This document shows, piece after piece, positions 5,732 to 12,958 of a DNA stretch of 23,938 nucleotides. The stretch comes from CAWINH01 sp963837425 (GTDB lineage: Bacteria > Chloroflexota > Limnocylindria > QHBO01). The notes below the pieces were generated by a model. The model saw nothing but the letters and a program-made list of their open reading frames with translations. It was not told the origin of the DNA and made no database searches. Where the stretch lies: the NCBI GenBank assembly GCA_963837425.1, contig CAWINH010000011.1, forward strand, positions 1 through 23,938. The letters are read 5' to 3'. The number at the start of each line of letters is the position of its first letter. The first letter of the stretch is position 1. Both the position numbers and the translations under genes were made by a program.

Positions 5732-8059
5732 TCAGGCGCCGATGGCGGCCAGCGCGGCGTCCAGGGTCTCGACGATCAGCGCCGCCTCCTCCCCGCTGAT
5801 CACGAGCGGCGGCCGAATCTTCAGGACGTTCCCCTCTCGGCGAGTGGTGCCCACCAGGACTCCGAGCTCGCGCATCTCGTCCTTCACCCGCTCCGCGAGA
5901 TCGGCGGCCGGCGAACCACCGATGACGAGCTCCACGCCGACCATCAGGCCACGTCCCCGGACGTCGGCGATGGCGGGGTGGCGCGCCGCGAGCTCGCGGA
6001 GGCCGGCGCGCAGCGCGGCGCCGACGTCGGCGGCGTGCGCCACCAGACCCTCGTCCTCGAGGACATCGAGCACGGCGAGCGCGGCGACGGCCGAGACCGG
6101 GTTGCCGCCGAAGGTGCTGAAGAACTCGGTCTGCGCCGCGAGCCGGTCGGCCAGCTCGGCGCGGGTGGCGACAGCCGCGATCGGGTGGCCGTTGCCCATC
6201 GGCTTGCCGAACGTCACGACGTCGGGGATGACGCCCCAGGCGCCGAAGCCCCACAGCGCGTCGCCGGTCCGACCGTGACCGCTCTGGACCTCGTCGGCGA
6301 TCACGAGCGCCCCGGCGGCGCGCGCTTCCTCGAGCAGCGCTCCGACGACTCCCCGGTCCGGGGCGAAGATGCCGTCCGAGGTGAAGAGCGCGTCGAGGTA
6401 GATCGCCGCCGGCCGGACGTCGCGGGAGGCCAGCCGTGCGAGCGCCGCGGCTGCCTCGGCCCGTGCCGCAGCGAGGTCGGACGGTGCGGCATACGAGGGC
6501 CGGAACGTGTCGGGCGCCGGGATCGCCTCGACGTGGCGCGGGTGGCGCCCCTCGCCCCACTCGGACGGCGAGAGGTCGTCGATCGCGGCTGTCACGCCGT
6601 GGTAGGCCCAGGCCGTGACGAGCGCCCCGCGGTTGCCGGTGGCGGCCGTCGCGAGCCTCCAGGCGAGGTCGTTCGCCTCGCTGCCGGAGTTCACGAACAT
6701 CACCGTGTCGAGGGGATCTGGCAGGCTGGCGACGATCCGCTCCGCGAGCTCGACGACCGCGGCATGCAGGTAGCGGGTGTTCGTGTTGAGGGTCGCCGCC
6801 TGGCGGGCGATCGCCTGCGCCACGCGGGGATGGCCGTGGCCGACGACCGGGACGTTATTGTAGGCGTCGAGGTAGGCGCGCCCGTCGGCGTCGTGCAGCC
6901 AGGCGCCGTCGCCACGGACGAGGTGCAGCGGGCGACGGTAGCTGAGCGGCGCCAGGGCGCTGCCGAGCACCCGCCGTCGCCGGTCGGCCAGGTCGGAATC
7001 GGCGGGCCGCACCCCGCCACTGCGCCCGACCGGCGGCTCGCCGGCGAGCGCCGTCAGCCGCCGCCCCGCCGCGTCGAAGCCGGTCTCCTCGAGCTGCTCG
7101 AGAAGCGCCCACGCCGGCTCCTCCCAGCCGCGGATGTATTCGTTGTCCGGGTAGCGACGCGTGCGCCATACGCTGATGAGGATCGTCTGCGCCATCCTCC
7201 CGGTGAGCAGGTCGCCGAGGAGCTCCGCTTCCTCGCGCTCGAGCGGCACCACCGAGGTGAAGCCGGCCAGGAAGCTGCCGGCCACCGCGAAGACGTCGCG
7301 TCGGTCGCGGACCAGCGACTGAAGCGTGGCCGGCACGTCGAGCACGAGGGCGGTGTGCGCCATGTCGCCGAAGTCGAAGGCCCCGGTCACCCGCCCGTCG
7401 TCACCGATGAGCAGGTTGTCGAGCGTGAGGTCGTTGTGGATCACCTGTGCCCGGAGCCCGGCCAGGGCGGGCAGCACGCGATCGTCGAAGCGCGCCAGGA
7501 CCCGATCCAGCAGTGCGCGGCGCCGCGGGTCGGCGACCAGCTCGGCGTGCGGCACGAGGTCGGGCAGCCGCTGCTGGTCCCACTCGATGGCACGCCCCGC
7601 GGCAGGATGGAAGAAGCCCCGCAGCGCGCGGCTCAGCCGTCCGCTGACCTCGCCGATCCCGCGGATGATTGCCGGGTCCAGCTCCCGCGGCTCGAGGCGG
7701 CGTCCGGGCAGGAGCGGAAGCAGCCGCACGAGGTGGGCGACGCCCTCAACGGTCGCCGATCCGACGAGCGCCCCGTCGCGCGTCGGCGCCGCGCGTGGTA
7801 CCGGCAGCCCGGGATCGACCCGCGCGACGTGCTCCACCGCGGCGGTCTCCATGTCGACGACCGCCGGATCCTCGGCAGGGTTCGAGACCTTCAGCACCCG
7901 CCGGGTGCCGTCCCCGGCGTCGATCGCGAAATTCTGATCCCGCTCGCTGACGAGCGGCCACGCGCTGGCCTCGAAGCCCCAGAGCGAGCGGACGACCGCA
8001 GCAGCCTGGGCCGGCGTCAGGGCCGGCGGGGCCGCGTGCATGACCCCTGCGGTCTCCAT
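5732..8059 (-). CDS. Fused APH-type small-molecule kinase and class-III aminotransferase-fold PLP enzyme
   Basis: This is a 775-residue two-domain protein. Residues 1-300 are an aminoglycoside/choline-kinase-like domain with the catalytic loop VIHNDLTLDNLL (near 206-217) and the metal site FDFGDM (near 228). After a linker, residues 365-775 are a class-III aminotransferase fold. It carries YLDAYNNVPVVGHGHP, VNSGSEAND, IADEVQSGHGRTG and the PLP lysine K619 in TFGKPMGNGHP, and ends with LKIRPPL. The closest known logic is hydroxylysine kinase plus phospho-lyase, or ethanolamine-phosphate phospho-lyase. There an APH kinase phosphorylates an amino alcohol and a class-III-fold enzyme eliminates the phosphate. 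Related bacterial fusions sometimes carry an M23 domain between the two, absent here. I chose the ATG at 8059 because TAGGAT ends 8 nt upstream; the longer upstream frame would overlap the divergent ligase. The substrate is not known. Confidence 0.88.
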   Translation of the reverse strand: METAGVMHAAPPALTPAQAAAVVRSLWGFEASAWPLVSERDQNFAIDAGDGTRRVLKVSNPAEDPAVVDMETAAVEHVARVDPGLPVPRAAPTRDGALVGSATVEGVAHLVRLLPLLPGRRLEPRELDPAIIRGIGEVSGRLSRALRGFFHPAAGRAIEWDQQRLPDLVPHAELVADPRRRALLDRVLARFDDRVLPALAGLRAQVIHNDLTLDNLLIGDDGRVTGAFDFGDMAHTALVLDVPATLQSLVRDRRDVFAVAGSFLAGFTSVVPLEREEAELLGDLLTGRMAQTILISVWRTRRYPDNEYIRGWEEPAWALLEQLEETGFDAAGRRLTALAGEPPVGRSGGVRPADSDLADRRRRVLGSALAPLSYRRPLHLVRGDGAWLHDADGRAYLDAYNNVPVVGHGHPRVAQAIARQAATLNTNTRYLHAAVVELAERIVASLPDPLDTVMFVNSGSEANDLAWRLATAATGNRGALVTAWAYHGVTAAIDDLSPSEWGEGRHPRHVEAIPAPDTFRPSYAAPSDLAAARAEAAAALARLASRDVRPAAIYLDALFTSDGIFAPDRGVVGALLEEARAAGALVIADEVQSGHGRTGDALWGFGAWGVIPDVVTFGKPMGNGHPIAAVATRAELADRLAAQTEFFSTFGGNPVSAVAALAVLDVLEDEGLVAHAADVGAALRAGLRELAARHPAIADVRGRGLMVGVELVIGGSPAADLAERVKDEMRELGVLVGTTRREGNVLKIRPPLVISGEEAALIVETLDAALAAIGA

Positions 8060-8067
8060 CGGTCCAG

Positions 8068-8073
8068 ATCCTA
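8068..8073 (-). promoter_or_regulatory. Leaderless -10 element of the kinase/aminotransferase fusion gene
   Basis: TAGGAT on the minus strand (8073 to 8068) ends 8 nt before the ATG at 8059. It lies back to back with the ligase -10, with 8 bp between the two hexamers. Confidence 0.6.
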
Positions 8074-8081
8074 CACGCCAG

Positions 8082-8087
8082 TACACT
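8082..8087 (+). promoter_or_regulatory. Leaderless -10 element of the DNA ligase gene
   Basis: TACACT ends 6 nt before the ATG at 8094, with no SD between. It forms a divergent pair with the minus-strand TAGGAT. Any -35 would have to lie around the start codon of the opposite gene. Confidence 0.55.
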
Positions 8088-8093
8088 CGCGCC

Positions 8094-9827
8094 ATGGCCG
8101 GTGCCCCGTTCGCCGATTTCGCGGCGACTGCCGATGCGGTGGTCTCCACGCGCGCCAGGCTCCGGAAGCGAGACTTCCTCGCCGCGTACCTCCGCGGGTT
8201 GCGGCCAGATGAGCTCGCGATCGCGGCCACCTACTTCGCCGGGCGGCCGCTTCCCGGTTCGGCCGACCGCCTGGGCCTGGGCTGGGTCCAGCAGGGCCAG
8301 GCACTGGCGGCCGCATCGGGCGCCGATGCCGACCGCCTGAGCGCCGCCTACCTGCGCCACTCGGACTTCGGCGACGCCGCGGCCGAGCTGCTCGGAGACA
8401 GACGCCCGGCGGGTCGCCGTCTGCGGCTCGCCGACGTGGACGCCGCCTTTCGGGCGATGGCCGAGGCGACCTCGACCGAGGACCGGGTCGCCGAGATGGC
8501 GAGGCTCTTCGGCCGGGCAACCGGCGCCGAGGCCCGCTACGTCGCGCGAATCGCCTCGCGGGAGCTGCGCATCGGGCTCCGGGAAGGGCTCCTCGAGGAG
8601 GCGATTGCGGCCGCATTCGACGTGCCGCTCGACGGCGTGCGCCGCGCCCACATGCTCCTCGGTGAGCCCGGCGAGACCGCCCTCCTGGCACGCGCCGGGC
8701 GCCTGGCTGAAGCCGCGCTTCACGTCGGGCGGCCGATCCGCTTCATGCTCGCGACCCCCGTCGCGGACGCCAACGAGGTCATGCGACGGGTCGGCGACGA
8801 GGCCTGGATCGAAGACAAGTACGACGGGATCCGCGCGCAGCTGCATCTCGCGCGTGACGACGCTCCGCAGCTGTTCAGCCGCGACCTGAACGAGATCAGC
8901 GTCTCCTTTCCGGAGGTGGTCGAGGCCGCCGGCGGGCTCGACCACGAGCTCGTGATTGACGGCGAGCTCGTTCCGTATCGGGCCGGATCGGTCCTCGACT
9001 TCGCCAGCCTCCAGACCCGCCTCGGGCGGGTGGATCCGTCGCCGGAGCTCCTCGCCGAGGTCCCGGTCGTGCTCGTTGCCTTCGACCTGCTCCACCTCGA
9101 CGGTCGCGATCTGCTCGAGGCCCCGCTCCGCGAGCGTCGGGCCGAGCTCGAGGGGCTCGATCTTCCCGGTCGCAGCGGAGAGCGCTTCCTCTACTCGCAC
9201 CTGGCGACGGCCGGCAGCGCCGCCGAGGTGGAGGCCCACTTCGACGACGCCAGGGCGCGCCACAACGAGGGCCTGATGGTGAAGGACCCCGCATCGGCGT
9301 ATCAGCCGGGTCGGCGCGGCCTCGGGTGGCTGAAGCTGAAGAAGGCGCTCGCGACCCTGGACTGCGTGGTCGTCGGTGTCGAGTGGGGTCACGGCAAGCG
9401 GCGCGGGGTGCTCTCCGACTACACGTTCGCGATTCGCGCCGGCGGCGACCCCGATGCGAAGCTGCTCACGATCGGCAAGGCCTACACCGGCCTGACCGAT
9501 GCCGAGATCGCGGCAATGACGGAGCGATTCAAGGCGATCACCGTGCGCGACTTCGGGCGGTACCGGACCGTCCACCCCGAGGTCGTGGTGGAGATCGCCT
9601 TCGACCGCATCATGCGGTCGACGCGTCACCGTTCCGGCTTCGCGATGCGCTTCCCGCGCATCGTCCGTATCCGCGACGACAAGACGCCGGCTGAGATCGA
9701 CACCCTGGCGACCGTGGAGGCGCTGTTCGGGGAGCAGGCGTCGGGCCGGATCCTGCTGGCGACCGGCGAGCGCGGCACAACCGAGCGGATCACGGCCACC
9801 GGCGATTCCTTGGAGTCCGGGGAGTAA
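8094..9827 (+). CDS. ATP-dependent DNA ligase (LigB/archaeal type)
   Basis: This 577-residue enzyme seals nicks with ATP. Residues 1-215 form the helical DNA-binding domain. The nucleotidyltransferase domain follows: motif I EDKYDGIR with the AMP-accepting lysine K242, ELVIDGELV (motif III, E291), VAFDLLHLDG (IIIa), EGLMVKD (IV, E392) and WLKLKK (V, near 414). The C-terminal OB domain spans about 425-577 (VVVGVEWGHGKRRGVLSDYTF, FDRIMRSTRHRSGFAMRFPR). All catalytic residues are present. The ATG at 8094 is set by the TACACT element 6 nt upstream. The domain order matches stand-alone ATP ligases used in repair rather than LigD. It is the only intact ATP ligase here and lies 3.1 kb from Ku, so it could serve end joining. 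Confidence 0.95.
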   Translation: MAGAPFADFAATADAVVSTRARLRKRDFLAAYLRGLRPDELAIAATYFAGRPLPGSADRLGLGWVQQGQALAAASGADADRLSAAYLRHSDFGDAAAELLGDRRPAGRRLRLADVDAAFRAMAEATSTEDRVAEMARLFGRATGAEARYVARIASRELRIGLREGLLEEAIAAAFDVPLDGVRRAHMLLGEPGETALLARAGRLAEAALHVGRPIRFMLATPVADANEVMRRVGDEAWIEDKYDGIRAQLHLARDDAPQLFSRDLNEISVSFPEVVEAAGGLDHELVIDGELVPYRAGSVLDFASLQTRLGRVDPSPELLAEVPVVLVAFDLLHLDGRDLLEAPLRERRAELEGLDLPGRSGERFLYSHLATAGSAAEVEAHFDDARARHNEGLMVKDPASAYQPGRRGLGWLKLKKALATLDCVVVGVEWGHGKRRGVLSDYTFAIRAGGDPDAKLLTIGKAYTGLTDAEIAAMTERFKAITVRDFGRYRTVHPEVVVEIAFDRIMRSTRHRSGFAMRFPRIVRIRDDKTPAEIDTLATVEALFGEQASGRILLATGERGTTERITATGDSLESGE

Positions 9828-9846
9828 CGCCGCCGTCTGGTTCTCT

Positions 9847-10120
9847 GTCCCGCCCAGCGGGACAAGCCACGCCTGAGTGGCTGCCTTCCCGCGCGAAACG
9901 TCCCGCCCAGCGGGACAAACGACGCCTGACGGGCCCTTCCCGCGCGAAACGTCCCGCCCAGCGGGACGAGCCACGCCTGAGTGCCGCCTCCTGCGCGAAA
10001 CGTCGCGCCCAGCGGGACAAACGACGCCTGACGGGCCCTTCCCGCGCGAAACGTCCCGCCCAGCGGGACAAACGACGCCTGAGCGCCGCTCCCCGCGCGA
10101 AACGTCCCGCCCAGCGGCAC
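9847..10120. repeat. 51-bp tandem array with six copies of a hairpin core
   Basis: Six copies of the 17-nt inverted repeat GTCCCGCCCAGCGGGAC (7-bp stem, 3-nt loop) start at 9847, 9900, 9951, 10002, 10053 and 10104. The period is 51 bp (53 for the first interval). Each of copies 2 to 6 is preceded by GCGCGAAAC. Copies 4 and 6 carry one substitution each (GTCGCGC; GCGGCAC). The stretches between cores are variants of one sequence containing ACGCCTGA. The second and fourth are identical, and the first and third resemble each other, hinting at a 102-bp higher-order unit. The array fills the 342-nt gap between the ligase and the methyltransferase. The period is a multiple of three, so spurious frames stay open on both strands, but I see no convincing gene in it. 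Confidence 0.9.
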
Positions 10121-10155
10121 GCGGCGCAACGGGCTGCCAGCGCCCGGGACTAGGC

Positions 10156-10161
10156 TAGGAT
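10156..10161 (+). promoter_or_regulatory. Leaderless -10 element of the methyltransferase gene
   Basis: TAGGAT, preceded by another TAGG, ends 8 nt before the ATG at 10170. No SD lies between. It sits 35 bp beyond the last hairpin of the tandem array. Confidence 0.6.
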
Positions 10162-10169
10162 TGCGCGCC

Positions 10170-10955
10170 ATGTCGACGGACGATCAGGAAGCGCTTCCCG
10201 AGCACGTTCGCCGCAACCGCGAGGCGTGGGACGCGGACGCGGCGGGCTACGTGGCCGCCGGCGAGCGCAACTGGGCCGCGGCCGAGCCGACGTGGGGGAT
10301 CTGGTCCGTCCCGGAGTCGATGCTCGGGCTGCTGCCGAATGACATGCGCGGCCTGGACGCAATCGAGCTCGGCTGTGGCACGGCCTACGTATCGGCCTGG
10401 ATGGCGCGCCGCGGGGCGCGGGTGACCGGGATCGATAACTCGCCGAAGCAGCTCGAGACCGCGCGTCGGCTCCAGGACGAGCACGAGCTCCACTTTCCAC
10501 TGCTGCTTGGCAACGCCGAGCAGGTGCCACTCCCCGATGCCAGCTTCGACTTCGCCATCAGCGAGTACGGCGCCTCCATCTGGGCGGATCCACACCGCTG
10601 GATCCCGGAGGCCGCGCGCCTCCTCCGTCCGGGCGGGAATCTCGTCTTCCTGGTGAACGGCACCCTGCAGATCCTCGCGATGCCCGACCTCGAGGAGGAT
10701 GGACCTCCAACCGATCGCCTGCTGCGCCCGTACTTCGGCATGCACCGGTTCGAGTGGCCGGACTGGCCGGGCGTCGAGTTCCACCTCGGCTACGGTGACT
10801 GGATCCGGCTCCTGCGCCGCAGCGGCTTCGACGTCCTCGACCTCGTCGAGGTCCGGCCTCCGGACGGCTCCACGACGACGTACACGAACCTTGCGACCCT
10901 GGATTGGGCCCGGCAGTGGCCGTCGGAGGAGGTCTGGAAGGCGCGCAGGCGGTAG
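10170..10955 (+). CDS. Class I SAM-dependent methyltransferase
   Basis: This 261-residue cytoplasmic protein has the Rossmann methyltransferase signature. Motif I is AIELGCGTAYVSAWMA (64-79). VTGIDNSPKQLETAR supplies the acidic residue binding the ribose. GNAEQVPLPDASFDFAISEYGASIW is the post-II/IV region, and EAARLLRPGGNLVFLVNG is the typical motif VI. The C-terminal third (residues about 170-260) has GVEFHLGYGDWIRLLRRSGFDVLDLVEVRPP, as in small-molecule methyltransferases. The substrate cannot be read from sequence. The ATG at 10170 fits a leaderless promoter 8 nt upstream. The stop codon TAG at 10953 is shared with the -10 element of the next gene, which lies 9 nt downstream. Confidence 0.9.
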   Translation: MSTDDQEALPEHVRRNREAWDADAAGYVAAGERNWAAAEPTWGIWSVPESMLGLLPNDMRGLDAIELGCGTAYVSAWMARRGARVTGIDNSPKQLETARRLQDEHELHFPLLLGNAEQVPLPDASFDFAISEYGASIWADPHRWIPEAARLLRPGGNLVFLVNGTLQILAMPDLEEDGPPTDRLLRPYFGMHRFEWPDWPGVEFHLGYGDWIRLLRRSGFDVLDLVEVRPPDGSTTTYTNLATLDWARQWPSEEVWKARRR

Positions 10956-10958
10956 GAT
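10953..10958 (+). promoter_or_regulatory. -10 element overlapping the methyltransferase stop codon
   Basis: TAGGAT ends 6 nt before the ATG at 10965. The first three bases are the TAG stop of the methyltransferase. No SD is present for the downstream gene. Confidence 0.55.
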
Positions 10959-10964
10959 TCGCCG

Positions 10965-11579
10965 ATGGACCAGCGTGCTGCCGACCCGTTTGCGCCATCC
11001 GCGGTGCGCTCCGCCAGGGTCGACGTCTACACCGCCGCGTACCGCGTCTCGGGCGTGACCGCGACTCACCACGGGCGGGTCGCCGACATCCTGAACCAGG
11101 CCACCAGCACCCACCTCATCATCGAGGAGGCGACGATCAGCGAGTACACGGACCCGAGCGCCACGCTCGGCGCGCGCCAGGCGCTCGTCAGCATCGACGA
11201 GGTCCTGATCATGGTTGCCGCCGATGCGGAGGGTGGGCTGCGGCCGGAGATGCGGATCCCGAAGCGGGCGGTGAAGGCCCACATGGCAATCCCCCCATTC
11301 CGGCTGACCGGGGCGGTCCACGTGCCACAGGGGAGCCGCCCGGTCGATGGACTGCTCAACTCGAGCGAGCGGTTCCTGGCTATGACCGAGGTCACGATCG
11401 CCAGTGGTGCGCATCCTGAGCTCGGACGCAGCGCGGAGGCGATCGCCGTCCAGCGGCGGCTCGTCCATGTCATCCTCGTGCAGGACGACGAGCGGCCGGA
11501 CGAGCTGCTCGCGGACGTCCTGGATCAGCAGACGGCCGAGCGCTGGCTCAATCCGCGCGACTCAGAGGAGCGGAGCTAG
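10965..11579 (+). CDS. Unknown protein made of two tandem copies of one domain
   Basis: I do not recognise this 204-residue protein, but it is clearly an internal duplication. Residues 19-85 (YRVSGVTATHHGRVADILN, then LIIEEATIS and a closing VLIMVAA) align with residues 103-176 (FRLTGAVHVPQGSRPVDGLLN, then FLAMTEVTIA and VHVILVQ) at an offset of 86-87. Each half looks like a small beta-rich domain. No cysteine cluster, signal peptide or membrane segment is visible. The ATG at 10965 is placed by the TAGGAT element 6 nt upstream. The stop at 11577-11579 overlaps the stop of the convergent gene within the palindrome CTAG. It could act with the methyltransferase before it, but the separate promoter makes that uncertain. 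Confidence 0.75.
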   Translation: MDQRAADPFAPSAVRSARVDVYTAAYRVSGVTATHHGRVADILNQATSTHLIIEEATISEYTDPSATLGARQALVSIDEVLIMVAADAEGGLRPEMRIPKRAVKAHMAIPPFRLTGAVHVPQGSRPVDGLLNSSERFLAMTEVTIASGAHPELGRSAEAIAVQRRLVHVILVQDDERPDELLADVLDQQTAERWLNPRDSEERS

Positions 11580-12334
11580 CCTCCGACCCCCTTCTCCTCG
11601 GCAGGTTGGGCGAGCGGTTCGAACCCGTCGCCGGCGCTGATCACCGCCTCCACGAAGCGCCCGACACGCGGCGCGTCCATGCGCTGCAGCCGCCCGATGC
11701 GCTGGCCCCACCACGGCGCGTTGTCCTTCGTCACGACTTCGCAATCGGGCTCTTCGAGGATCACGGAGGAGAAGGCGCGGGGAAAGACGACGGCGGGCAC
11801 GATCGGCAGCCCAGCCTCGTCGGCGGCACCTCGCGCCCAGCGCGCGACGGCATCGGCTGCCGCGTCGGCGTCAAATGACGGATTCGTGCGACACGGGATC
11901 CAGCGCCGCCGCGAATCGCGGGTGTCGAACTCCCAGCCGCGTCCTCGCACCCGGTAGGTCCCGTGCCAGCGGCGCGCCACCAGAACCCGGATGCCGGGCG
12001 GCCCCACCAGCAGGCCGGCCACCTCTTCGTGCACGTCGGGCAGCTTCGGCGACAGGAGGAGTACGTAGGCGTCGTCGAAGACCGGGTCGATGAGGCGGAC
12101 GAGGTCCTCGTCGCGCCGGCCGCCACGCGCCGGCCGCACGGCCCGGACCAGCCATGCGCTGCCGACGCCCAGGCCGAGCGCCGCCGACAGGCCCAGGGCT
12201 CCAACCGCCTGCATTCGATCGGCCGGCAGCAGGTTCATGATGACGACCGCGGCGGCGCCGACCACGACCATCGCCAGCCCCATGACCACGATTCCGCGGC
12301 GATCGGATCGCGCGGCGGGACGGATCACGCGCAT
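11576..12334 (-). CDS. Two-helix membrane protein with possible NERD-like domain
   Basis: This 252-residue protein begins with a basic N-terminus, then two hydrophobic helices (about 15-40 and 45-68: VVMGLAMVVVGAAAVVIMNLL and ALGLSAALGLGVGSAWLV). A cytoplasmic domain follows. That domain (GLLVGPPGIRVLVARRWHGTY, FDTRDSRRRWIPC, then a helical stretch with VPAVVFP and VVTKDNAPWWG) faintly resembles NERD nuclease-related domains. The usual catalytic acid/Lys pattern is not clear, so this is tentative. I took the ATG at 12334 because residues encoded further upstream overlap the response-regulator gene and look like noise. The gene lies 28 nt after the response regulator and probably shares its transcript. 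Its stop overlaps the convergent gene's stop (CTAG). Confidence 0.65.
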   Translation of the reverse strand: MRVIRPAARSDRRGIVVMGLAMVVVGAAAVVIMNLLPADRMQAVGALGLSAALGLGVGSAWLVRAVRPARGGRRDEDLVRLIDPVFDDAYVLLLSPKLPDVHEEVAGLLVGPPGIRVLVARRWHGTYRVRGRGWEFDTRDSRRRWIPCRTNPSFDADAAADAVARWARGAADEAGLPIVPAVVFPRAFSSVILEEPDCEVVTKDNAPWWGQRIGRLQRMDAPRVGRFVEAVISAGDGFEPLAQPAEEKGVGG

Positions 12335-12362
12335 GTGCGGGACCGAATGCTGAGCGCCGGCG

Positions 12363-12791
12363 TCACGAAGCCGGCCGCAGCTCGCGTGGCGAGCGGGTCG
12401 CTTCGGCGGCTGCCCGGGTGAAGGTCTCGAGGTCGAAGGGCTTGGCGACCACCGGGCCGAGCGGCGCAAGGGCCGTAAGGCGATCCCGGCTGGCGGCCGA
12501 GACGAAGATCACCGGGATCCCCGGCCACGAGGTGCGCAACAGCTCGGTGATGTCACCGCCATCGCCGTCGGGGAGCATGACGTCCACGACCAGGAGATGC
12601 GGCAGCGCCATGTCCATCAGGTCGCCGAGCTCGACGATCCGGGCGCAGGTGACGACGCGATAGCCCATCTCGCGCAGGATGTCGGCCTCGAGGGCGGCGA
12701 TGTCCGGGTCGTCCTCGAGGACATACGCGCGCTGCTCATCGTCCGTGTCGGCCTCCGCCTCGCGGGCCACCACGGCATGCTGCTCGTTCAT
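12363..12791 (-). CDS. Receiver-only response regulator
   Basis: This 142-residue protein is a single CheY-like receiver domain. It has acidic residues E26/D27/D28, the phosphoacceptor D70 in LLVVDVMLPDGDGG, the switch S99 (VIFVSAAS) and the conserved K118 in VVAKPFD. The first 20 residues are an acidic lead-in. There is no output domain, so the protein acts by protein contact or as a phosphate relay in a two-component pathway. No histidine kinase is nearby. The downstream membrane protein on the same strand is a possible partner. The ATG at 12791 starts just before the domain; longer frames run into the Ku promoter region and do not look coding. No strong SD or -10 is seen directly upstream. 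Confidence 0.88.
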   Translation of the reverse strand: MNEQHAVVAREAEADTDDEQRAYVLEDDPDIAALEADILREMGYRVVTCARIVELGDLMDMALPHLLVVDVMLPDGDGGDITELLRTSWPGIPVIFVSAASRDRLTALAPLGPVVAKPFDLETFTRAAAEATRSPRELRPAS

Positions 12792-12879
12792 GCCACGCAG
12801 TCTGGTAATGGCGCCGGACCCGGACAATGGCGGAATGGTCCCATCCACGCCGGATCTTTGGGGCGTTGAGGGCCGGGTG

Positions 12880-12885
12880 TAGGAT
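12880..12885 (+). promoter_or_regulatory. Predicted -10 of the Ku gene
   Basis: TAGGAT lies 73 nt ahead of the Ku ATG at 12959, giving a leader of about 65 nt. It falls in the 167-nt gap between the divergent response regulator and Ku. No clear -35 is visible. Confidence 0.5.
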
Positions 12886-12958
12886 GGCGCCCCGCACGTG
12901 GTCACGCGTGAGCGTGGGCCATGCGAGGTGCGGAACGAAGGCGGAGACGCGGCGAACC

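Noticed and set aside
8040..8093. Earlier ATG for the DNA ligase at 8040
   Set aside because: It lies upstream of the predicted -10 element and overlaps the divergent gene. The added residues are not ligase-like.
4724..8212. Very long plus-strand open frame opposite the molybdoenzyme and the fused kinase/aminotransferase
   Set aside because: It is a shadow frame from high GC third positions. Its product is Arg/Asp/His-rich with no domain, while the opposite strand has clear family motifs.
7746..9974. Long minus-strand open frame opposite the DNA ligase
   Set aside because: It lies antisense to an unmistakable ligase, runs through the tandem array and has no recognisable motif.
9847..10120. 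CRISPR array
   Set aside because: The hairpin core with a GAAAC lead-in and a 51-bp period looks CRISPR-like. But the 'spacers' are all variants of one sequence, two are identical, and there are no cas genes.
9877..10158. Protein with 17-residue repeats encoded by the array (either strand)
   Set aside because: Frames stay open on both strands only because the repeat period is a multiple of three and the DNA lacks stops. There is no SD or promoter in register and no recognisable fold.
12364..12469. Upstream extension of the two-helix membrane protein
   Set aside because: It overlaps the response-regulator gene in another frame and has noise-like Arg/Ser/Pro composition.
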